Shown here: positions 13,337 to 18,308 of the stretch, in pieces
How the letters are laid out: each line of letters opens with the position of its first letter
Numbering within the stretch: position 1 is the first letter of the stretch
NCBI GenBank assembly: GCA_900753285.1
Contig: CAADYN010000129.1
Location: 1 to 18,308, forward strand
Origin: Clostridia bacterium
Lineage (GTDB): Bacteria > Bacillota > Clostridia > Oscillospirales > CAG-272
DNA length: 18,308 nucleotides
Direction: 5' to 3'
The notes under the pieces: generated by a model
Databases searched by the model: none
Seen by the model: only the letters and a program-made list of their open reading frames with translations
Told to the model about the DNA's origin: nothing
Program-made: the position numbers and the translations under genes

Positions 13337-14755
13337 TTGGAACTGAACGATAAAAATATGATACCGGAAGAAAAAACGGAAGAGACAAAGCAGGAAGAAA
13401 ATCCGGAAGCGTCGGAAGAAAAGGCTGAAGAGATACCCACGGAAGAGAATGCGGCTGAAGAAAAATCCGAAGCGGAAGACAATCCCGAAAAAAACTGCAC
13501 GACTGACGAGGACGACATAGCTTACGTTGCCGAGAGAATAACCGGCGCGAGACACAGCGTAGTAACGACAGCAGCTCCGATAAGGATAAGAGAAAACAAC
13601 GAGACCATGCGCCTAAACTCCCTCAGCAGAATAGTGAACGAGAGCATGGTGAAGTCTTCTGCAAATGGCGGAAAAACCAAAAATAAGCAGAAGAAAATGC
13701 TCGTTCTGACAGCTGCCGTTGCTGTGATAATAATAGCTGCGCTCACATCAGTCATAGTCGGCGTTAATATTGCGGCGGAGAAAAACAGACCTGCCGACAT
13801 TAACATAGGAGATGTAGGAGAGGACTACGTTGACCTCGAAAACAACTCCGAGACTATGAAGGAAACTGCGCCGGAAACAGAAAAGCCTGCCGAAACTGCC
13901 GCTGAAACCGATGCTGAAACCTCTGGCGAAACTACATCTGCCGAAACAAATTCCCCCGACACCGAAACAGAGCCGGAGACAGAACCCGAAACTCAGCCTC
14001 AGCCGAAGCCGGAGGAGCAGAAATTCAACGTAGTTCTTGATTTTTACGACAAGGACGACGTTGAAGTGTCGACTGCAAAAATGACGCTTGCCGAGCTTCT
14101 CAGCCAGTGTGAGATTACGCTTGAAGAGGGAGAAGTTCCGTCCATATCGCTCGATTCCGTCATTGCCGCCGACACTACGATTACGATAAACAAGTACGAA
14201 TACAAATCCGAAACCGTGTCCGAGGAAATTCCGTATGAATCCACCGTAACCGAAACGGATTTAATCCCGCGCGGAGAGAAAAACTACTCGCAGTACGGCG
14301 AAAACGGACAGGCAAACAAATACTACACGGTCGAATACATAAACGGACAGGAAAACTCGCGCACTCTCGACTACGAGGAAACGGTGAAATATCCCGTGAA
14401 TGAGGTGTACGAAGAGGGAGTTGGCGGCTCGTTTGTCGGCTCTGACGGAGTTACATACTCGTATTCCTACAGAAAAGTAGTCCCCGCGACATACTACAAC
14501 ATCGAAGGACTGACGTATCTCGGAACGATGGCGGACGAAAGCGTTATCGCGGTGGACAAGGATAATATTCCCCTCGGAACACGCCTTTATGTCAAGAACG
14601 ACAGATATGATTTCGGCGTGAGAGTTGCGTCTGATATCGGCGGACAGGTGGACGAATGGGAAATAGACATATGGCTGTCCGCTTCCAACCCATACTATTC
14701 CGCTTTTTCCCGCGAAGGATATATTTATGATATGGAAATATATTACATCGACTAA
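13337..14755 (+). CDS. YabE/Rpf-like wall-associated protein: DUF348, G5 and 3D domains
   Basis: A 472-residue type II membrane protein. Residues 1-120 are cytoplasmic, the first 60 strongly acidic; 121-145 is the single transmembrane helix; 170-225 is a Glu/Thr/Pro linker outside. Next come a DUF348-like domain (about 229-285, KFNVVLDFYDKD), a G5 domain (about 286-365, EYKSETVSEEIPYE to VYEEGVGG) and a C-terminal 3D double-psi beta-barrel (390-472). The 3D domain keeps its three Asp: Asp407 (AVDKDNIPLGT), Asp433 (ASDIGG) and Asp444 (EIDIW). Relatives such as YabE act on or bind peptidoglycan, often as lytic transglycosylase-like, growth or resuscitation factors. I chose TTG at 13337 because GGAAAGGA ends eight bases before it; the in-frame ATG at 13328 overlaps that site. 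A 12-base gap leads to the serine hydrolase gene, so both are likely cotranscribed. Confidence 0.85.
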   Translation: MELNDKNMIPEEKTEETKQEENPEASEEKAEEIPTEENAAEEKSEAEDNPEKNCTTDEDDIAYVAERITGARHSVVTTAAPIRIRENNETMRLNSLSRIVNESMVKSSANGGKTKNKQKKMLVLTAAVAVIIIAALTSVIVGVNIAAEKNRPADINIGDVGEDYVDLENNSETMKETAPETEKPAETAAETDAETSGETTSAETNSPDTETEPETEPETQPQPKPEEQKFNVVLDFYDKDDVEVSTAKMTLAELLSQCEITLEEGEVPSISLDSVIAADTTITINKYEYKSETVSEEIPYESTVTETDLIPRGEKNYSQYGENGQANKYYTVEYINGQENSRTLDYEETVKYPVNEVYEEGVGGSFVGSDGVTYSYSYRKVVPATYYNIEGLTYLGTMADESVIAVDKDNIPLGTRLYVKNDRYDFGVRVASDIGGQVDEWEIDIWLSASNPYYSAFSREGYIYDMEIYYID

Positions 14756-14767
14756 AGGAGAAACGCT

Positions 14768-15904
14768 ATGAATTTTACCCCGCTGAAAAATTATCAGGAT
14801 TACCTGACAAGCTGGCGTATTCCCGGCAACGACTGCATGGTAGTGAAGGACGGAAAAAAAATCTACCGCTACATGTCCGGCTATGCTGACTGCGAAAAGG
14901 GAAGAAAAATCGCCGGAGACGAGCTGTACTATTTCTGGTCGGCGTCAAAAGTCATCACCTGCTCTCTTGCGCTGAAGCTCCACGAAGAAGGCAAGTTCAT
15001 AATGAACGATCCGCTTTCCGCATATATGCCGGAGTTTGGCGAGATGACGGTACGCAGGACAATAGACGGCAAGGAAGAAATTGTCAAAGCCGAAAAGCCA
15101 ATTCTCGTGAAAAACCTCTTCAACATGACCGCGGGATTTGACTACAATATCTCAACGCCGTACATTGACGAGGTAAAGAAAAAGACGAACGGACGCTGCC
15201 CCACACGTGAAGTCGCCGCCGCTATCGCAAAGAATCCGCTGTGCTTTGAGCCGGGCGAGCATTGGAACTACAGCCTGTGCCATGACGTTCTCGGCGCGTT
15301 CATTGAAGTAGTCTCAGGCAAAAAGCTGCGGGATTACGCAAGGGAAGTGCTGTTCGAGCCTCTCGGAATGAACGACACGACCTACAATATGCCCGAGGAG
15401 AGCAAGAGAAGCCGTTTCGCTGTCCAGTACAACTACAGGGACGACCTCGGCAAATTCCTCCCGACGAACAATACCTGCGGACATTTTCTCGGCTGCGACT
15501 ACGATTCGGGCGGTGCGGGAGTTGTATCAACCTGCGAGGACTACATGAAGTTCGCGTCGACTATGGCAAACGGCGGAACAAGTACAAGCGGCTATCGCTA
15601 TGTTTCTCCCGCGACGGTTGAGCTTATGGCGACAAACACTCTCGATGAAGCTCAGATGAAGGACTTTAACTGGGGACAATTATCGGGCTATGGCTACGGT
15701 TACGGCGTCAGAACCATGATAAACAAAGCAGTGACGGGTTCGCTCTCTCCCATAGGCGAATTCGGATGGGGCGGAGCTGCCGGAGTTTGGGTAATAATCG
15801 ACCCGAAAAACAAGCTCGCTCTCGTCTATACACAGCATATGCTGAACAATCAGGAGCACATCATATCCCCGAGACTGAGAAACATACTTTATTCCTGCCT
15901 TTGA
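14768..15904 (+). CDS. Beta-lactamase-family serine hydrolase (class C-like esterase or peptidase)
   Basis: A 378-residue protein of the beta-lactamase/PBP-like superfamily. The nucleophile motif SxxK is SASK, Ser58 and Lys61. The tyrosine of the second motif is Tyr168 in HWNYSLCHDVLG, but the Asn of the usual Y-x-N is replaced by Leu. The third element is not a KTG; its place is taken by FGWGGAAGVW near residue 338, as in EstB-like esterases, followed by DPKNKLALVYTQ. There is no signal peptide or membrane segment, so it seems cytoplasmic or exported by another way. It probably hydrolyses an ester or D-amino-acid amide rather than giving antibiotic resistance. AAAGGAG lies seven bases before the ATG, overlapping the stop of the G5/3D gene; the shared operon hints at wall metabolism. 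A terminator follows. Confidence 0.85.
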   Translation: MNFTPLKNYQDYLTSWRIPGNDCMVVKDGKKIYRYMSGYADCEKGRKIAGDELYYFWSASKVITCSLALKLHEEGKFIMNDPLSAYMPEFGEMTVRRTIDGKEEIVKAEKPILVKNLFNMTAGFDYNISTPYIDEVKKKTNGRCPTREVAAAIAKNPLCFEPGEHWNYSLCHDVLGAFIEVVSGKKLRDYAREVLFEPLGMNDTTYNMPEESKRSRFAVQYNYRDDLGKFLPTNNTCGHFLGCDYDSGGAGVVSTCEDYMKFASTMANGGTSTSGYRYVSPATVELMATNTLDEAQMKDFNWGQLSGYGYGYGVRTMINKAVTGSLSPIGEFGWGGAAGVWVIIDPKNKLALVYTQHMLNNQEHIISPRLRNILYSCL

Positions 15905-15912
15905 TTAATAAA

Positions 15913-15949
15913 AAAACTGCCTCTACCGGATTTCAGCGGAGGCAGTTTT
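15913..15949. terminator. Bidirectional terminator between convergent genes
   Basis: Perfect 11-bp repeat AAAACTGCCTC (15913-15923) / GAGGCAGTTTT (15939-15949). T-runs on both strands suit the serine hydrolase gene and the minus-strand PQ-loop gene, whose stop codon is 12 bases away. Confidence 0.88.
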
Positions 15950-15960
15950 GTGTTATTCAA

Positions 15961-16281
15961 TTATTTGTTGTTCTTCGCTTCTTCGGCTTCTTTTTTCTTG
16001 TCGTAGCCGCGGTTGATGAAGTAGATAACGATGTTGATAGATACGACGATGAGGTTGAAGAAGTAAACTACCAAAACATAGGGAGCTACGTGTTCGCCTA
16101 TGCCCAGCTTTATGAACTTGGCGATGATGCCGCAGATGTAACCGCTAACTATGAGAAGAATAAAGGGGAGACTCATAGCTTTTGCAGATTTTGCCTTGTA
16201 GTTTTTGACAACCGAAAGAGGCCATGAAGCACCGAAGCAGATGAGCATACAAGCTTCAAGGACTGAAGAAATTGTTCCCAT
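15961..16281 (-). CDS. Three-helix PQ-loop membrane protein, SemiSWEET-like
   Basis: A 106-residue integral membrane protein with three hydrophobic helices, about 5-25, 37-57 and 68-90, and a charged lysine/glutamate-rich C-terminal tail. The segment GASWPLSVVKNYKAKSAKAMSL (split here as residues 17-38) has the PQ-loop layout: Pro at the kink of helix 1, a basic loop K-x-x-K-S-A-K, then Ser-Leu opening helix 2. Helix 3 carries the Asn typical of the family (YFFNLIVV, Asn76). SemiSWEETs work as dimers moving sugars across the membrane; related bacterial PQ-loop proteins of this short form are mostly uncharacterised, and the PQ pair itself is Pro-Leu here. GGAG lies ten bases before the ATG. 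It follows the ribosomal cluster on the same strand but a terminator lies between. Fold likely, transport role only suggested. Confidence 0.68.
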   Translation of the reverse strand: MGTISSVLEACMLICFGASWPLSVVKNYKAKSAKAMSLPFILLIVSGYICGIIAKFIKLGIGEHVAPYVLVVYFFNLIVVSINIVIYFINRGYDKKKEAEEAKNNK

Positions 16282-16312
16282 GATAAGTCATCTCCGAAGT
16301 TTAAAAATTACA

Positions 16313-16351
16313 TAAAAAAGCGGTCCGCGGAGAGAATTCCGAAAACCGCTT
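16313..16351 (-). terminator. Terminator after rplA
   Basis: On the minus strand AAGCGGT (16351-16345) pairs with ACCGCTT (16324-16318), with an inner CGGA/TCCG hairpin, followed by a T-run to 16313. It ends the nusG-rplK-rplA cluster 17 bases past the rplA stop. Confidence 0.85.
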
Positions 16352-16367
16352 CAATATTTATTGATAA

Positions 16368-17060
16368 TTAGCCGAGCTTAGCGGTATTGACCTTGATGCC
16401 GGGGCCCATTGTGGAAGCAACAACACAGCTCTTGATGTACTGACCCTTAGCTGCAGCAGGACGAGCCTTGATAACAGCGCCAACGAGAGTGTTGAAGTTT
16501 TCAGCGAGCTTTTCAGCACCGAAGGAAGCCTTACCGATGGGGCAGTGGATGATATTGGTCTTGTCGAGACGGTACTCGATCTTACCGGCCTTAGCTTCGT
16601 TAACAGCCTTAGCAACATCCATTGTAACTGTACCTGCCTTCGGGTTCGGCATGAGACCCTTAGGACCGAGAACACGACCGAGACGACCGATAGTACCCAT
16701 CATGTCGGGAGTAGCGATAACAACGTCGAAGTCGAACCAGTTTTCCTTCTGAATCTTTTCAACGAGATCCATGTCGCCTACATATTCAGCGCCTGCTTCT
16801 TTAGCAGCTGTAGCCTTGTCGCCCTTAGCGAAAACAAGAACGCGAACCTTCTTACCTGTACCGTGAGGAAGAACGATAGCGCCGCGAACCTGCTGGTCAG
16901 CGTGACGAGAGTCAACACCCAGACGGAGGTGAACTTCGATTGTTTCGTCGAACTTAGCCTTGGATGTCTGGCAAACGAGGTTCATAGCCTCTGCGCCGTC
17001 GTAGAGCTTGGATTTTTCGAGCAGCTTCTGGCTGTCTACGTACTTTTTACCTTTAAACAT
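16368..17060 (-). CDS. rplA: 50S ribosomal protein L1
   Basis: A 230-residue protein of the L1 stalk, binding 23S rRNA and helping release of deacylated tRNA; in many bacteria it also represses its own rplK-rplA mRNA. Signature parts are seen in order: GKKY at the N-terminus, the first domain (IEVHLRLGVDSRHADQQVRG), domain 2 with IATPDMMGTIGRLGRVLGPKGLMPNPKAGTV (split over about 114-145), and the return to domain 1 (IEYRLDKTNIIHCPIGKASF). Length is standard. A GGAGGG site lies nine bases before the ATG and overlaps the end of rplK, 14 bases away, so both are translated from one mRNA. Confidence 0.97.
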   Translation of the reverse strand: MFKGKKYVDSQKLLEKSKLYDGAEAMNLVCQTSKAKFDETIEVHLRLGVDSRHADQQVRGAIVLPHGTGKKVRVLVFAKGDKATAAKEAGAEYVGDMDLVEKIQKENWFDFDVVIATPDMMGTIGRLGRVLGPKGLMPNPKAGTVTMDVAKAVNEAKAGKIEYRLDKTNIIHCPIGKASFGAEKLAENFNTLVGAVIKARPAAAKGQYIKSCVVASTMGPGIKVNTAKLG

Positions 17061-17074
17061 TATTATAGCCCTCC

Positions 17075-17500
17075 TCAGTCTTCAACGGTAACGCCCATGG
17101 AACGAGCTGTACCTGCGATCATGCTCATAGCCGCTTCGATGGAACCTGCGTTGAGGTCCTTCATCTTTGTTTCAGCGATCTGGCGAACCTGATCCTTTGT
17201 TATCTTAGCGACCTTTGTCTTGTTCGGAACGGGAGAAGCTGTTTCAATGCCGCACGCCTTCTTGATAAGAACGGGAGCCGGCGGAGTCTTTGTGATGAAT
17301 GTGAAAGAACGGTCAGCGTAGATTGTGATAACTACGGGGATGATGAGACCGATATCGTTCTTTGTGCGTTCGTTGAACTCTTTAACGAAGTTCATACCGT
17401 TAACACCGTAAGGGCCGAGTGCAGGACCTACAGGCGGCTGCATTGTAGCTTTACCGGCGTTGAGCTGAAGCTTTACATAGCCAACTATTTTCTTTGCCAT
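17075..17500 (-). CDS. rplK: 50S ribosomal protein L11
   Basis: A 141-residue protein of the GTPase-associated centre, binding 23S rRNA and contacting elongation factors; it is the site through which stringent response and thiopeptides act. The N-terminal domain shows VGYVKLQLNAGKATMQPPVGPALG and GVNGMNFVKEFN; the C-terminal RNA-binding domain shows IADR-like strand and ITKDQVRQIAETKMKDLNA, then MIAGTARSMGV. Length is exactly typical. GGAGG lies ten bases before the ATG. It follows nusG after a 100-base gap that can fold into a structured leader (separate entry). Confidence 0.97.
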   Translation of the reverse strand: MAKKIVGYVKLQLNAGKATMQPPVGPALGPYGVNGMNFVKEFNERTKNDIGLIIPVVITIYADRSFTFITKTPPAPVLIKKACGIETASPVPNKTKVAKITKDQVRQIAETKMKDLNAGSIEAAMSMIAGTARSMGVTVED

Positions 17501-17600
17501 TGCAAATATTCCTCCATATGTGGTTTATGACGGGAGACTGAATAGTATTTTCTCCCTCCCACTTTATTAGACGCTTTTTAGGGCAGCGACAAACCACAAA
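17501..17600 (-). promoter_or_regulatory. Foldable leader between nusG and rplK, candidate L1 control site
   Basis: On the minus strand TGTGGTTT (17598-17591), starting three bases after the nusG stop, pairs with AAACCACA (17526-17519), only three bases before the rplK GGAGG region. Inside are two hairpins: GTCGCT/AGCGTC near 17590-17572 (five of six pairs) and GGGAGA/TCTCCC (17556-17551 with 17537-17532). The result is a three-way junction filling the gap. The element GTGGGAG near its centre recalls purine-rich loops in known L1-binding RNAs. No clear promoter is seen here. Regulatory role is inferred. Confidence 0.45.
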
Positions 17601-18149
17601 TCATTCCTTGACTTTCTCGATGTATTTTTTGTCGAGCTTTACGGGAATGTCTCTTCCGACGGTGGATACTATAACAGTAACCTCACCCGTCGCATCATTG
17701 TATTCGGACAGCGTGCCGGTATAACCGCGGAATACACCGTCGATTATGTTTACACGGTCGCCCACAGCAAATGCGAGATGTGTCGTAGGCTCTGCGTCCT
17801 CTTTAATGATGGCGGCGGCTTCTTCCTCGGTAAGCGGAACAGGCTTTGAGCCCGGTCCTACAAATCCGGTTACGCCGCGGATGTTTCTGACAACGTGCCA
17901 GGTTTCATCGGTCATGACCATTTTGATAAGAACGTAAGCGGGGAATACTTTGGATTCGACTTCACGTTCTTTTCCTCCGTCGGATTCTACAACGACTTCC
18001 GTCGGAATTCTGATATCCGTAATAAGATCGCCGAGACCTCTGTTCTCGATTATCTTTTCCAGATTGGTTTTAACTTTGTTTTCGTAGCCCGAATAAGTAT
18101 GCGCAACATACCAACGCAGACCTTCGTTCATCTCATTAATATCGCTCAT
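17601..18149 (-). CDS. nusG: Transcription termination/antitermination factor NusG
   Basis: A 182-residue RNA polymerase-binding factor that affects pausing and links transcription with Rho or the ribosome. The NGN domain covers about 11-115 (RWYVAHTYSGYE, IPTEVVVE, KVFPAYVLIKMVM, VRNIRGVTGFVG), and a KOW domain covers about 127-180 (FAVGDRVNIIDGVFRGYTGTL). The length is normal for Firmicutes. GGAGG lies eleven bases before the ATG, slightly far; a nearer ATG at proper spacing is out of frame and opens only a three-codon frame ending across the nusG start. It follows secE after 58 bases, the universal order. Confidence 0.97.
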   Translation of the reverse strand: MSDINEMNEGLRWYVAHTYSGYENKVKTNLEKIIENRGLGDLITDIRIPTEVVVESDGGKEREVESKVFPAYVLIKMVMTDETWHVVRNIRGVTGFVGPGSKPVPLTEEEAAAIIKEDAEPTTHLAFAVGDRVNIIDGVFRGYTGTLSEYNDATGEVTVIVSTVGRDIPVKLDKKYIEKVKE

Positions 18150-18207
18150 AGAATCATTATCCTCCTTAACTCAGGTTTGCGGGGAATGACATCCGAAGCT
18201 CGACTTC

Positions 18208-18308
18208 TCAGAACAGACGGCTGAGACCGACGATAGCTCCGGAGAAGCAGTAATCAAGAATTGCGAGAGCTGCGGAGAAGATAACCACGCATACGATAAC
18301 GACGATAC
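18208..18308 (-). CDS. secE: Preprotein translocase subunit SecE, C-terminal part only
   Basis: The last 32 codons and TGA stop of a minus-strand gene whose start lies beyond the window edge. The translation is one hydrophobic helix, VVIVCVVIFSAALAILDYC, then FSGAIVGLSRLF, which fits the conserved C-terminal membrane helix of SecE (the clamp around SecY). Too short for the standard ORF lists. Its place immediately upstream of nusG settles the identity. Confidence 0.85.
   Translation of the reverse strand, partial: IVVIVCVVIFSAALAILDYCFSGAIVGLSRLF

Noticed and set aside
14768..15904. Serine hydrolase as an antibiotic-resistance beta-lactamase
   Set aside because: It lacks the KTG motif, the Y-x-N asparagine and a signal peptide; the sequence fits esterase/peptidase relatives better.
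16545..17192. 215-residue plus-strand frame across rplA and rplK
   Set aside because: Antisense to two ribosomal protein genes; composition is only their mirror image.
18147..18159. ATG-ATT-CTA-TGA mini frame overlapping the nusG start
   Set aside because: It has better spacing from GGAGG than nusG itself, but three codons with no conservation data are too little to call a regulatory upstream frame.

Overview
The window looks like chromosomal DNA of a strictly anaerobic, Gram-positive Clostridia-class bacterium, probably a gut or rumen carbohydrate degrader of the Oscillospirales type. Pointers are a PerR regulator beside a reverse rubrerythrin, many Cys-anchored lipoproteins with Glu/Thr-rich linkers, a YabE-like G5/3D protein, a C-terminal wall-sorting-like tail, strong AAGGAG-type ribosome sites and TTGACA / TGn-TATAAT promoters. 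Species cannot be given from sequence alone. No phage, IS, CRISPR, tRNA or rRNA was seen.

Layout, left to right. (1) 1-1218: the 3' part of a sugar-type solute-binding lipoprotein gene. (2) 1380-4341: asnS, a coupled 64-residue membrane protein and a YerB-like (DUF3048) lipoprotein. (3) 4346-5565: an oxidative stress unit, perR plus reverse rubrerythrin, with a 12-bp operator-like element present in two inverted copies. (4) 5566-5845: a gene-free stretch with an unexplained large stem-loop and a strong promoter. (5) 5846-12255: a surface and carbohydrate region: a double LamG-like surface protein, two lipoprotein GH43-type glycosidases joined by an ATGA overlap, and a second solute-binding lipoprotein homologous to the one at the window start. 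(6) 12317-15904: a methyltransferase on the minus strand, divergent from a G5/3D wall protein and a beta-lactamase-family serine hydrolase. (7) 15961-18308, minus strand: a PQ-loop (SemiSWEET-like) membrane protein and the conserved secE-nusG-rplK-rplA cluster, which is broken after rplA by a terminator.

Working model: the two GH43 lipoproteins trim oligosaccharides (arabinose- or xylose-containing is the usual family guess) at the outer face of the membrane. The LamG protein may hold glycan at the wall, and the solute-binding lipoproteins would deliver products to ABC permeases that are not in this window. PerR probably represses itself and the rubrerythrin, releasing both on peroxide exposure.

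No clearly new multi-gene system was found. The most useful leads are the paired PerR-box-like repeats, a foldable leader filling the nusG-rplK gap (possible L1 control site), the 14-bp bulged inverted repeat at 5615-5678, and the PQTFD tail that resembles a sorting signal without the usual glycine.
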